Of a DNA stretch of 64,000 nucleotides, positions 1-7,838 are shown one piece after another. The notes beneath the pieces are model-generated. The model saw only the letters and a list, made by a program, of their open reading frames with translations. It did not search any database and was not told the DNA's origin. Each line of letters starts with the position of its first letter. Position 1 is the stretch's first letter. The stretch comes from an uncultured Oscillospiraceae bacterium (lineage in GTDB: Bacteria; Bacillota; Clostridia; Oscillospirales; Ruminococcaceae), in the NCBI GenBank assembly GCA_934464775.1, contig CAKSKG010000002.1, positions 1 to 64,000 of the forward strand, read 5' to 3'. Both the position numbers and the translations under genes were made by a program.

Positions 1-75
1 GCCTGCGAAATTTCTATACAATCTGACGAAAAATCTGACTGCGCATCTGAGGCACTATGGTTTTTAGAGGCGACC
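1..75 (+). mobile_element. Foldback repeat A, copy 1 (cut by window edge)
   Basis: These bases match the right-hand 75 bases of the complete 172 bp copies at 24962-25133 and 46675-46846, almost base for base. The copy ends in TGGTTTTTAGAGGCGACC, the right terminal inverted repeat. Its end lies 35 bp before the start codon of the first gene, so it is probably part of that gene's leader. The left part lies outside the window. Confidence 0.85.
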
Positions 76-110
76 TTCAGAAAATTGTCCGCAAAGGAAT
101 GATAAATATA

Positions 111-707
111 ATGAATACGACTCAGATAGCTGCGGCGGATCAGATCCGTGAGCTTTACAAGTCACCCGATAATTTCATCGAGGCGGCTCTCGCCTGCACT
201 ACAACAGGCATCGAGGCACGCACCCATGACTGGTTCAAAAAATATCCCAACGGTATGTTCGTGACGGAGATCCGCTTCACCGAGGAATATATAACCGAAA
301 ATCCCAAGGAATGCTTCGTCCGCTCCATGCTCGCCGATGCTTCCATGTGCGAGGGCAGGGGCCGTGATATTTTCAGAGGTATCCCCCAGCCCGAACGTGA
401 AAAGTTTCTCCGTGAAAAGATCATGGACGAATACATCATACCCAAGGAGCTGCGTCTCACCGTTCCCGATCTTGCGGAATTTATCAAGCTGTTCACCTCC
501 TATGCGGAGCTGAACAATATCCCCAATGACAAGCGTGAGCGCCAGTTTTACCGCACTCTTTCCGCCGAGCTTCCAAAAGCCTCCGTGCTTGAAATAGGCG
601 GCAGCAGCGAAAACGACCATCTCTATTACATAACAAAGGGCGCTATGGTCTACATCGTGAACTTCGGTGAATGGAAAGCCACTGCCGAAAAAAACAAGGA
701 TAAATAA
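111..707 (+). CDS. Hypothetical protein, 198 aa
   Basis: I do not recognise this family. The ATG at 111 is chosen because AAAGGA at 93-98 stands 12 bases upstream; an earlier in-frame ATG at 99 touches that site, and one at 57 lies inside repeat A. The protein is soluble and charged, with no signal peptide or membrane segment. It has a Cys-containing centre (ECFVRSMLADASMCEGRG) and a C-terminal half rich in Lys and Glu. A strong hairpin terminator follows 14 bases after the stop, so the gene is probably monocistronic. Confidence 0.75.
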   Translation: MNTTQIAAADQIRELYKSPDNFIEAALACTTTGIEARTHDWFKKYPNGMFVTEIRFTEEYITENPKECFVRSMLADASMCEGRGRDIFRGIPQPEREKFLREKIMDEYIIPKELRLTVPDLAEFIKLFTSYAELNNIPNDKRERQFYRTLSAELPKASVLEIGGSSENDHLYYITKGAMVYIVNFGEWKATAEKNKDK

Positions 708-720
708 ACATACAAAAGCA

Positions 721-756
721 AAAGCTGCTTCGCACGATCTGCGGAGCAGCTTTTTT
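721..756 (+). terminator. Intrinsic terminator after the first gene
   Basis: The stem AAAGCTGCTTCGC pairs with GCGGAGCAGCTTT and is followed by a T run. An A run on the other side means it could also serve scfB, which ends at 810 on the minus strand. Confidence 0.85.
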
Positions 757-809
757 ATGCATAAAAGCGATATCTGCCGAAAATCCTGACAGATATCGCT
801 CACTGAAAA

Positions 810-2186
810 TTATTCGTTTTCCATAGCTTCGGCAGCCTGAGCAGCCTTTATCATGATAGCGCATTCAAGACGCTTCTTTTCAAGCTCGCAGGAGAGCTTG
901 TGTGCGCTGAGAATGCTTCCATTGTAAATGAAGTTGTTGGCATTGCAGCCGCCGCTGCAATAGAACTTTGCCCAGCAGTTGCGGCAATCTTCCTTGCTGT
1001 AAATATGAGCCGCAGCAAATTCCTTCTTCATATCATAATTGAAAGTGCCCTCGTTGATATTTCCCATAAGATACTCTTCCACGCCGACGAACTGGTGGCA
1101 GGGGTAAATATCTCCGTCGGGAGTGATAGCAACGTACTCGTTGCCGCTTCCGCAGCCTCTGAGACGCTTGATAGCGCAGGGACCCTGATCCAGATCAAGC
1201 ATAAAGTGGAAGAAGTTGAAATGCTTGCCCTGCTTTTCATTGATGAGGATTATCTGCGAAAGACGCTCATACTCCGCAAATATCGCAGGCAGTTCCTTCT
1301 GTGTAAGAGCATATTTTTCCTTGGGATCGGAAACAACAGGCTCAACGGAGATCTGGTCGAAGCCTTCGTTATAAAGGTTCATAACGTCATTGGAGAAATC
1401 AAGGTTGTACTTTGTAAATGTTCCTCTTACGTAATAATTCTGATAATTGCGCTTCTCGGCAAGACGCTTGTAGTTTGCCATGATCTTGTCATATGTGCCT
1501 GTGCCGTCAACACGCTTTCTCATGCGGTCGTTGACTTCCTTGCGTCCGTCAACGGACATAACAACGTTGGACATTTCCTTGTTGATGAAATCCATGTTTT
1601 CATCGTTCAGGAGCATACCGTTTGTTGTGATAGTGAAGCGGAACTTCTTGTTGTACTCCTTTTCCTTGGAGCGGCCGTATTCAACCAGCTGCTTTACAAC
1701 GCCGAAGTTCATAAGAGGCTCGCCGCCGAAGAAATCCAGCTCAAGATTTTCACGGTTTGCGGACTGCTTCAGCAGGAAGTCGATAGCCTTCTTGCCTGTT
1801 TCAAAATCCATAAGCTTTCTTCCCTGACCGTAGTCGCCTGTGGAAGCAAAGCAGTATTCGCAGCGGAGGTTGCAGTCCATCGAGATAAGCAGGCACATAG
1901 CCTTTACGGGTGCAGCCACCGACATCTTTGCATACTTTTCGTAATCGTCCTCGGAGAAAAGTATCTGCTCGTTGTAAAGCTCAACAACTTCATCGTAGCA
2001 GGAGATGATCTCCTCACGGTCATAGAATCTGGAAAGCTTTTCGATAACGCTCTCGGGACATTTCTCCGCAAAAGGAGGGTTAACATTATCCAGCATATCA
2101 TATGTAAGCTCGTCCACAAGGTGAACTCCGCCGCTGTGAACGTCAAGAACGATGTTATATCCGTTTAATTTATACTTGTGAATCAT
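810..2186 (-). CDS. scfB: ScfB, radical SAM maturase of the SCIFF peptide
   Basis: This 458 aa radical SAM/SPASM enzyme matches the thioether-forming maturases of six-cysteine (SCIFF) peptides. The cluster-binding CxxxCxxC is seen as CNLRCEYC near residues 105-112. The C-terminal SPASM part carries Cys in CGSG, YPCHQF, CRNCWAKFYCSGGC and a last CELEKKRLEC. The N-terminal 90 residues resemble a peptide-recognition domain. The known reaction in the family is coupling of Cys sulfur to the alpha-carbon of a neighbouring residue. The precursor gene scfA lies just upstream with a terminator between them. The start is taken at ATG 2186; a GTG three codons earlier is in frame. Confidence 0.95.
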   Translation of the reverse strand: MIHKYKLNGYNIVLDVHSGGVHLVDELTYDMLDNVNPPFAEKCPESVIEKLSRFYDREEIISCYDEVVELYNEQILFSEDDYEKYAKMSVAAPVKAMCLLISMDCNLRCEYCFASTGDYGQGRKLMDFETGKKAIDFLLKQSANRENLELDFFGGEPLMNFGVVKQLVEYGRSKEKEYNKKFRFTITTNGMLLNDENMDFINKEMSNVVMSVDGRKEVNDRMRKRVDGTGTYDKIMANYKRLAEKRNYQNYYVRGTFTKYNLDFSNDVMNLYNEGFDQISVEPVVSDPKEKYALTQKELPAIFAEYERLSQIILINEKQGKHFNFFHFMLDLDQGPCAIKRLRGCGSGNEYVAITPDGDIYPCHQFVGVEEYLMGNINEGTFNYDMKKEFAAAHIYSKEDCRNCWAKFYCSGGCNANNFIYNGSILSAHKLSCELEKKRLECAIMIKAAQAAEAMENE

Positions 2187-2268
2187 AAAAAACACCTGAC
2201 CGCCATAGGGTCAAGTACGCTCCTTTCAAAATTCAAAACATGGCAGCAAAAAACACCCAAACGAAAAA

Positions 2269-2305
2269 CAAGGGGTACACGCCGCAAATGCGCACATGCC
2301 CCTTG
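2269..2305 (-). terminator. Terminator between scfA and scfB
   Basis: On the minus strand CAAGGGG and CCCCTTG form a stem around a GC-rich centre, followed at once by TTTTT. It sits between the precursor and its enzyme, so it should let more scfA than scfB be made from one promoter. Confidence 0.75.
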
Positions 2306-2323
2306 AATCCGCTCAGTATGCAA

Positions 2324-2467
2324 TTACTTTACGTTTTCGCACTTCTGGTTAGCAACTGTGCAGGAAGTCTTGCAAGCAGACTGGCATGATGCCTGACATC
2401 TGCCGCAGCCGCCCTTAGCAGCTGTCTGCTTCAGGTTAGCCTTGTTGATTGTTCTGATATGCTTCAT
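2324..2467 (-). CDS. scfA: SCIFF peptide precursor (six cysteines in forty-five)
   Basis: This 47 aa precursor begins MKHIRTINKANLKQTAAKGG. The core holds six Cys at residues 21, 24, 28, 32, 36 and 43, the diagnostic pattern of the SCIFF family of ranthipeptides, which is almost universal in Clostridia. ScfB is expected to link several of these Cys to nearby Thr, Ser, Gln or Asn residues. The start is fixed by a strong GGAGGGAAA ribosome binding site at about 2473-2481. The function of the mature peptide is not known. The gene is too short for ordinary ORF finders. Confidence 0.96.
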   Translation of the reverse strand: MKHIRTINKANLKQTAAKGGCGRCQASCQSACKTSCTVANQKCENVK

Positions 2468-2613
2468 TGCAGTTTCCCTCCATATTTTTTAGATATTTTA
2501 TATTATAGCATATAACTTTATGAATTTCAATAGGCAATTTATACTATTATTATATATAAAATGCAACAAATCTACATCTGATACAGTTCAGCTCCGCAAT
2601 AAAGTCTATTTTA

Positions 2614-3003
2614 TCACTTTAATAAAGATTTTGTGTTAACGCCGATAATGCCGCCTGCCGCCGAACAGCAAAGTATCATTATCCCCTTTGTGATAACACC
2701 GCCTGCGGTAAAGCTGCCGATCACCGCCGCACCGACTATCATAAGCACAATAAAAACCGCACCGCCGAATACGATACCCGTGATGATGCCGTTTTTCCGC
2801 CGAATATTTGCAGCAGCAAAAGTGCCTGCAAAACAGCCGCCGCAGAGTGCGGCTCCCGAAAGTGCGTTCAGTCCTGCCGATGAAAGATCAAGCTTCAGCG
2901 AAGCCCACGAAAACATCACCGACAGCAGAAAAAATGTCCCGATGCAGGCAAGCAGCGATATGACCGCCGTTTTCAGAAAACTGCCCGATGGAGAGCTCCT
3001 CAT
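2614..3003 (-). CDS. TIGR04086 family membrane protein
   Basis: This 129 aa integral membrane protein has about four hydrophobic segments (AVISLLACIGTFFLLSVMF, ALSGAALCGGCFAGTFAAA, GIVFGGAVFIVLMIVGAAV and a last one near ILCCSAAGGIIG). Family and position, between yajC and scfA, match TIGR04086, a family that travels with SCIFF clusters; its role is unknown. The start at 3003 is fixed by GGAGG in the stem just upstream. The longer reading from 3027 would begin inside that hairpin. Confidence 0.85.
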   Translation of the reverse strand: MRSSPSGSFLKTAVISLLACIGTFFLLSVMFSWASLKLDLSSAGLNALSGAALCGGCFAGTFAAANIRRKNGIITGIVFGGAVFIVLMIVGAAVIGSFTAGGVITKGIMILCCSAAGGIIGVNTKSLLK

Positions 3004-3054
3004 AAAAAACCGCCTCCGAATATACACTTTTAATAAATGTATATTCGGAGGCGG
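3004..3054 (-). terminator. Terminator hairpin whose 3' arm holds a ribosome binding site
   Basis: A perfect 17 bp inverted repeat (3010-3026 with 3038-3054, loop 11) is followed on the minus strand by six T and then immediately by the ATG of the TIGR04086 gene. The 3' arm contains the only GGAGG in front of that ATG. The hairpin therefore ends yajC transcription and, in read-through RNA, should hide the start signal of the next gene. Confidence 0.85.
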
Positions 3055-3069
3055 CGAAAAAAATGCTTA

Positions 3070-3480
3070 TCAGTCGATCTTCTTGGGCTTCTTCTTGGGA
3101 GCCTCTTCAACTGCGTCATGCTTTGTAAGATTCTCGGAAATAGCCCACATCTTTACTCTGATGTTGTATCTGTTTGTGCCTGTTTCGATAACAACGCTGT
3201 CCTCTCTGGGATTCTGGGAGTTTCTGTTGATGCGGACAACAATGCCTGTGATGCCGCCGATAGTTGTTACCTCGTCGCCGATAAGCAGGTTATCGCGCAT
3301 ATTCTTCTGTTCCTTGTCTTTCTTGTTCTGGGGTCTAATCATAAAGAAGTAGCAGACTACCAGTACAAGACCCAGAGAAATGAACATCGAGATAAGGCTT
3401 CCTGTTGCTTCGCCCTGTGCCGCAGCGTCAGCAGAAGTTGTTGCTGTTGCTGTCAGAAAACGAATAAAATTAAAATCCAT
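3070..3480 (-). CDS. yajC: Preprotein translocase subunit YajC
   Basis: This is an accessory subunit of the Sec translocase. The 136 aa protein has one membrane segment (about residues 27-47, ending FFMIRPQNKKDKEQ) and the cytoplasmic sequence typical of YajC, with GDEVTTIGGITGIVVRI. It is longer than many homologues because of an acidic/Lys-rich tail (EEAPKKKPKKID). It is the first gene of the scf-linked cluster and has its own promoter at 3521-3549. Confidence 0.95.
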   Translation of the reverse strand: MDFNFIRFLTATATTSADAAAQGEATGSLISMFISLGLVLVVCYFFMIRPQNKKDKEQKNMRDNLLIGDEVTTIGGITGIVVRINRNSQNPREDSVVIETGTNRYNIRVKMWAISENLTKHDAVEEAPKKKPKKID

Positions 3481-3520
3481 TTTGAATTATACCTCCGACT
3501 GAAATTTAAAATATGATATC

Positions 3521-3549
3521 ATTATAACATGATTTTTCCGTTATTGCAA
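3521..3549 (-). promoter_or_regulatory. Promoter of yajC
   Basis: Minus-strand TTGCAA and TATAAT stand 17 bp apart, about 40 bases upstream of the yajC start codon. Confidence 0.75.
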
Positions 3550-3574
3550 TAGCTAATTTATAAATATTTTCCCA

Positions 3575-4753
3575 TTAGCTCCGCTCTGTCCACATTTCAA
3601 CGCCCTTTGCGAATCTTTCAAGCCCTTCAAGCATTACCGAACGGGGGCAGGCAATGTTTATTCTCACAAAATCAGCGCCGTTGCCGCCGTATGCCTTGCC
3701 GTTTGATATGAAAAGTCCCGTTTTCTCACGGATAAAGCCGCAAAGCTCCCTGCTGTCCGAACCGTCTTTCAGTATCTCGGAGCAGTCCGCCCACAGAAGA
3801 TAGGTTGCCTCCGATCTGACAAGCCTTATCATCGGCAGCATTTCCGCAAAAAATTTCTCCGCTGTGCATTTGCTGTCATAAATATAGCTGCGAAGTTCGT
3901 CCAGCCATGCTCCGCCCTTTGTGTATGCAGCCACCGCGGCAGTTATTGCAAATGTATTCGGTTCGGCAAGCTCGTCGGTGTTAAGTCCTCTTATGACCTT
4001 GTTCCGAAGTCCCTCATCGGGAACTATCACAGCCGCACTCTGCATTCCCGCAATATTGAACGCCTTTGAGGGTGAAATACAGGTGACGCTTATCTGCCTG
4101 CAAAGCTCCGAAACGGACGCAAACGGCACATATTCACAGCCCGGATCGGTTATATCGCAGTGGATCTCGTCCGAAACAACGATCACATGATTTTTATAAC
4201 ACAGCTCGGCAATGCGCTCCAGCACTTCCCTGCTCCATATTTTTCCCGACGGATTCTGGGGATTGCATAAAAGCAGCATGGTAGCCTCGGGATCGGCAAG
4301 CTTTTTCTCCAGATCTTCAAGATCAAAGGAATACTCTCCGTTTTCGTATTTCAGCGGATTTTCCACGATACGCCTGCCGTTGTTGTAAATGGAATTGAAG
4401 AAAATATTGTACACTGGAGTCGTGACGATGACCTTTTCACCCACAGCCGTAAGCCTGCGGATAACGCTTGAAATCGCAGGCACGACACCGCTGCAAAAAA
4501 CAAGCCATTCGGGTCTGATATCCAGCCCGTGACGGTCATGCCACCGGCCGCAGATCGCATCACTCCACTCATCGGGAATAATATTATATCCGAATATCCC
4601 CTGCTGCGCACGCTCGGTCACGGCATTGATTATCTCGGGGGCGGTTCGGAAGTCCATATCCGCCACCCACATCGGCAGCTCACCCTCGGAAATATCCCAT
4701 TTCAGCGAATTTGTTCCGCTGCGGTCAACTATCTCATCAAAATTATACATCAT
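3575..4753 (-). CDS. MalY/PatB-type PLP aminotransferase (probable cystathionine beta-lyase)
   Basis: A fold-type I PLP enzyme of 392 aa. The N-terminal stretch NSLKWDISEGELPMWVADMDF, the LLCNPQNPSG motif, VVSDEIHCD with the cofactor-binding Asp, and SPSKAFNIAG with the Schiff-base Lys are the MalY/PatB signature. These enzymes cleave cystathionine or cysteine to pyruvate, ammonia and a thiol. The start at 4753 follows AAAGGAG; a second ATG directly after is equally possible. The gene is monocistronic and divergent from the MarR operon. Confidence 0.9.
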   Translation of the reverse strand: MMYNFDEIVDRSGTNSLKWDISEGELPMWVADMDFRTAPEIINAVTERAQQGIFGYNIIPDEWSDAICGRWHDRHGLDIRPEWLVFCSGVVPAISSVIRRLTAVGEKVIVTTPVYNIFFNSIYNNGRRIVENPLKYENGEYSFDLEDLEKKLADPEATMLLLCNPQNPSGKIWSREVLERIAELCYKNHVIVVSDEIHCDITDPGCEYVPFASVSELCRQISVTCISPSKAFNIAGMQSAAVIVPDEGLRNKVIRGLNTDELAEPNTFAITAAVAAYTKGGAWLDELRSYIYDSKCTAEKFFAEMLPMIRLVRSEATYLLWADCSEILKDGSDSRELCGFIREKTGLFISNGKAYGGNGADFVRINIACPRSVMLEGLERFAKGVEMWTERS

Positions 4754-4786
4754 GTCCGCTCCTTTCGGCCTATTCAACTTAATAAT

Positions 4787-4816
4787 ATTATACCATAAGC
4801 ATTGACAGGATTCCAA
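4787..4816 (-). promoter_or_regulatory. Promoter of the MalY-type gene
   Basis: Minus-strand TTGGAA and TATAAT stand 18 bp apart in the divergent intergenic region. Confidence 0.55.
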
Positions 4817-4838
4817 TATAATTATCAATATCAAACAA

Positions 4839-4887
4839 TTGACAAATTATTAACACAGCGGTATAATATAATTAGACTTCTAATTAT
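4839..4887 (+). promoter_or_regulatory. Promoter and MarR-type operator
   Basis: TTGACA (4839-4844) and TATAAT (4862-4867) are 17 bp apart. The -10 box is followed directly by a perfect palindrome, ATAATTAGA-CT-TCTAATTAT (4868-4887), which covers the transcription start. This is the usual site for autorepression by the MarR protein encoded next. Confidence 0.8.
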
Positions 4888-4913
4888 GAGAATTCAAACA
4901 AAGGAGAATACCT

Positions 4914-5345
4914 ATGAGCGTATCGCTTCATCATCTTTTAATGCAGACACACACGAAATTTCAAAAGCTGCTGTTCGGCAGTCTTGACGGAACACTGACT
5001 CTCGGGCAGCCGAAAATTCTCGATCATCTCCGTGAGCATGACGGTGATATCCAAAAGGACATTGCCGCCGCCTGCTGCATCGAACAGCCGTCCCTGACAT
5101 CTATTCTCAGCGGCATGGAGAAAAACGGACTTATCGTCCGCAAAACCGCCGACGGAAACCGACGCAGCCTGTACGTTTACCTCACCGACAGGGGCAGAGA
5201 ATATGCCGAAAAGATCGGCAGCGATTTTCGGCATATCGAAAATAGAGCATTTGAGGGCTTCACCGAAGCCGAAAAAAAGAACCTTATTGATTACCTGACC
5301 CGAATCAATGAAAACATTTCCCGAAAGAAGGATACCAATGAATAA
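4914..5345 (+). CDS. MarR family transcriptional regulator
   Basis: A 143 aa winged-helix regulator. The helix-turn-helix lies about residues 45-75 (DIAAACCIEQPSLTSILSGMEKNGLI), followed by the wing (KTADGNRRSLYVYLTDRG). AAAGGAG stands nine bases upstream of the ATG. The last codons overlap the start of the membrane protein gene (5338-5345), so the two are translated together and the regulator most likely controls that transporter-like protein. The palindrome at 4868-4887 is the probable autoregulatory site; the ligand is unknown. Confidence 0.9.
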   Translation: MSVSLHHLLMQTHTKFQKLLFGSLDGTLTLGQPKILDHLREHDGDIQKDIAAACCIEQPSLTSILSGMEKNGLIVRKTADGNRRSLYVYLTDRGREYAEKIGSDFRHIENRAFEGFTEAEKKNLIDYLTRINENISRKKDTNE

Positions 5346-5991
5346 AAAAGAACTCGCAAAAAGATACGTACTTTTCATAATCAGCCTGTTTTTCTCGGCG
5401 CTGGGAGTTGCCGTGACGAAGCACGCCGAACTGGGCGTTTCGCCCATATCATCTGTCGCAAATGTCATGAGCTGCAAATTCACGGCACTGACACTTGGCA
5501 CATGGCTTATTATCTGGAACTGCGTGCTTATCCTCGGACAGATCGTCATTCTCCGAAAGAAATTTCAGCCGATACAGCTGCTCCAGATTCCGCTTTCGTT
5601 TCTCTTCGGCGTATTCACGGACATATGCATGAAGCTTGTGGTGAACATTCCCGTAAACAGCTATCCCGCACGCCTGATATCGGTTCTGGTCGGAACTGCC
5701 ATTCTTGCTTTTGGAATTTCACTCTCGGTAATAGCAAATGTGATAATGAACTCGGGCGAAGCTTTTGTAAAGGCAATTTCCGATACTCTGGACAAAAATT
5801 TCGGCAGCGTCAAGGTAATATTCGATGTAAGCTGCGTTGCGGCAGCGGTGATTCTCTCACTTATTTTATTCGATATGAACATTGTCGGAACCCGTGAGGG
5901 AACAGTCATCTCGGCGCTTCTCACAGGATTTGTAGTAAAATTCTACAACAATCACCTGACAATTCCCGTAAGCAACATTCTTAAAAGCTGA
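5338..5991 (+). CDS. YczE/YitT-like membrane protein (DUF6198-like)
   Basis: This 217 aa membrane protein has five or six hydrophobic segments. It starts MNKKELAKRYVLFIISLFFS and contains ALGVAVTKHAELGVSPISSVAN, typical of the YczE/YyaS group of small membrane proteins with unproven transport function. The start at 5338 lies inside the marR stop region, with GAAAGAAGGAT as ribosome binding site. The operon structure suggests it is induced when the MarR regulator is released. Confidence 0.8.
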   Translation: MNKKELAKRYVLFIISLFFSALGVAVTKHAELGVSPISSVANVMSCKFTALTLGTWLIIWNCVLILGQIVILRKKFQPIQLLQIPLSFLFGVFTDICMKLVVNIPVNSYPARLISVLVGTAILAFGISLSVIANVIMNSGEAFVKAISDTLDKNFGSVKVIFDVSCVAAAVILSLILFDMNIVGTREGTVISALLTGFVVKFYNNHLTIPVSNILKS

Positions 5992-5998
5992 TTTTCTA

Positions 5999-6027
5999 TT
6001 GATTTCTTCGAAAAAATCATTTATAAT
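5999..6027 (+). promoter_or_regulatory. Promoter of the MIF-like gene
   Basis: TTGATT and TATAAT stand 17 bp apart, about 30 bases before the start codon. The -35 box overlaps the end region of the preceding gene. Confidence 0.7.
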
Positions 6028-6058
6028 AGTAGTATAAATTTCGCAAAGGAGAATCATC

Positions 6059-6400
6059 ATGCCATTTATCAATGTTAAAACCAACGTTTCCGTTCCAAAG
6101 GATAAGGAAATATCCATTAAGTCCGCTCTCGGACAGGCAATAACGACACTTCCCGGAAAATCCGAGGGCTGGCTCATGGTAGGCATCGAACCCGAGCACA
6201 TTCTTTACTTCAAGGGAACCGATGAACCTGCCGCAATAGCAGATGTAAGTGTTTACGGCAAAGCCGATTCGGCATCATTCAATGCATTAACGGCAAAAAT
6301 CACATCAATAATTTCCGATGATCTGAACATCTCACCCTCACGGATCTACGTGAAATATTCCGCAACTCCCGATTGGGGCTGGAACGGAAACAACTTCTAA
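6059..6400 (+). CDS. MIF-like protein (tautomerase superfamily)
   Basis: A 113 aa relative of macrophage migration inhibitory factor, close to the usual 110-115 aa. The proline after the initiator Met (MPFINVKTN) is the expected catalytic base once Met is removed. Other family features are the GWLMVGIEP region, ISPSRIYVKYSATPDWGWNGNNF at the C terminus and Lys in the early strand. Such bacterial MIFs are tautomerases of uncertain substrate; some imitate the host cytokine. The gene is monocistronic, with its own promoter and terminator. Confidence 0.88.
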   Translation: MPFINVKTNVSVPKDKEISIKSALGQAITTLPGKSEGWLMVGIEPEHILYFKGTDEPAAIADVSVYGKADSASFNALTAKITSIISDDLNISPSRIYVKYSATPDWGWNGNNF

Positions 6401-6413
6401 TCTATAAAACATT

Positions 6414-6447
6414 GGGCGCATCATTCTTTTGAGTGATGCGCCTTTTT
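6414..6447 (+). terminator. Terminator of the MIF-like gene
   Basis: GGCGCATCATTC and GAGTGATGCGCC form a stem with a TTTT loop and are followed by five T. Confidence 0.9.
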
Positions 6448-6465
6448 GTTATGAATATATGCATA

Positions 6466-6500
6466 AAAACAAAAGCCCCTCCGCTCTTGCGAACGGAGAG
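6466..6500 (-). terminator. Probable terminator of tuf
   Basis: On the minus strand a short CTCCG/CGGAG stem is followed by GGGGC and TTTTGTTTTT. The stem is weak but lies 28 bases after the tuf stop codon. Confidence 0.5.
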
Positions 6501-6527
6501 ACATAATGCTTGTAATTAAAGAATCAA

Positions 6528-7730
6528 TTATTCGTTGATCTTTGTAACAACGCCGGAGCCTACTGTACGGCCACCCTCACGGATAGCGAAACGAAGACCC
6601 TCTTCGATAGCGATAGGAGTGATGAGCTCAACATCCATTGTTACGTTATCGCCAGGCATGCACATTTCCTTATCAGCAGGAAGAGTTACAACGCCTGTAA
6701 CGTCTGTTGTTCTGAAATAGAACTGAGGTCTGTAGTTGTTGAAGAAAGGAGTATGACGGCCGCCCTCTTCCTTCTTCAGAACGTAAACCTGACCGGAGAA
6801 CTTAGTGTGGGGGTGGATAGAACCGGGCTTACAAAGAACCTGACCTCTTTCAATCTCTGTTCTCTGGATACCACGGAGAAGAGCACCGATGTTGTCACCA
6901 GCCTCAGCGTAGTCGAGGAGCTTTCTGAACATCTCGATACCTGTTACAACTGTGGACTTCTTCTCATCGGAAAGACCAACGATCTCAACTGTATCATTGA
7001 GCTTGAGCTGACCTCTCTCAACTCTACCTGTAGCAACTGTACCACGGCCTGTGATTGTGAATACGTCCTCAACAGGCATAAGGAAAGGAAGGTTCTCATT
7101 ACGCTCAGGTGTAGGAATGTACTCATCAACAGCGTCCATAAGATCCTTGATGGGCTTATAAACGGGATCCTCGGGATCCTTGGAATCAGAGATAAGTGCC
7201 TGATAAGCAGAACCGATGATGATAGGAGTATCATCGCCGGGGAACTCGTACTTGTCGAGTGTCTCACGGATATCCATCTCAACGAGCTCGAGAAGCTCGG
7301 GATCGTCAACCTGGTCAGCCTTGTTCATGAAAACAACGATCTTGGGCACGCCTACCTGACGAGCAAGCAGGAGGTGCTCCTTAGTCTGAGCCATAGGACC
7401 ATCTGTGGAAGCAACAACGAGGATAGCACCATCCATCTGAGCGGCACCTGTGATCATGTTCTTTACATAGTCAGCGTGGCCGGGGCAGTCAACGTGAGCA
7501 TAGTGACGCTTGTCTGTCTCATACTCAACGTGAGCTGTGTTGATTGTGATACCTCTTTCTCTCTCCTCAGGAGCCTTATCAATGTTAGCATAGTCCTCGA
7601 ACTGTGCCTGACCCTTAAGGGAAAGATACTTTGTGATAGCGGCAGTAAGAGTTGTCTTGCCGTGGTCAACGTGACCGATAGTACCAATGTTTACGTGGGG
7701 CTTGGTTCTTTCAAATTTTGCCTTTGCCAT
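6528..7730 (-). CDS. tuf: Elongation factor Tu
   Basis: This GTPase carries aminoacyl-tRNA to the ribosome. The 400 aa length is normal. The motifs are complete: [10 protein letters not shown] (P-loop), [13 protein letters not shown] (switch I), DCPGHADY (switch II), NKAD and GSAY. The ribosome binding site is AAAGGAGG. It is the last gene of the str cluster (rpsL-rpsG-fusA-tuf) and also has its own promoter (7775-7803). Confidence 0.99.
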   Translation of the reverse strand: MAKAKFERTKPHVNIGTIGHVDHGKTTLTAAITKYLSLKGQAQFEDYANIDKAPEERERGITINTAHVEYETDKRHYAHVDCPGHADYVKNMITGAAQMDGAILVVASTDGPMAQTKEHLLLARQVGVPKIVVFMNKADQVDDPELLELVEMDIRETLDKYEFPGDDTPIIIGSAYQALISDSKDPEDPVYKPIKDLMDAVDEYIPTPERNENLPFLMPVEDVFTITGRGTVATGRVERGQLKLNDTVEIVGLSDEKKSTVVTGIEMFRKLLDYAEAGDNIGALLRGIQRTEIERGQVLCKPGSIHPHTKFSGQVYVLKKEEGGRHTPFFNNYRPQFYFRTTDVTGVVTLPADKEMCMPGDNVTMDVELITPIAIEEGLRFAIREGGRTVGSGVVTKINE

Positions 7731-7774
7731 TGGAAATTTCCTCCTTTAAATATAGAATTTAAGTCTATAACTAC

Positions 7775-7803
7775 ATTTTAGCAGAAACAGATAAAAATTG
7801 CAA
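7775..7803 (-). promoter_or_regulatory. Internal promoter of tuf
   Basis: Minus-strand TTGCAA and TAAAAT stand 17 bp apart between fusA and tuf. This would raise tuf expression above that of the upstream genes. Confidence 0.65.
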
Positions 7804-7838
7804 TAGTTTTCTGAAAATATTTTTCAAAAAAATCAAAA

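Noticed and set aside
900..2168. A 422-codon plus-strand frame opposite scfB
   Set aside because: Shadow of scfB; low-complexity hydrophobic sequence and no start signal.
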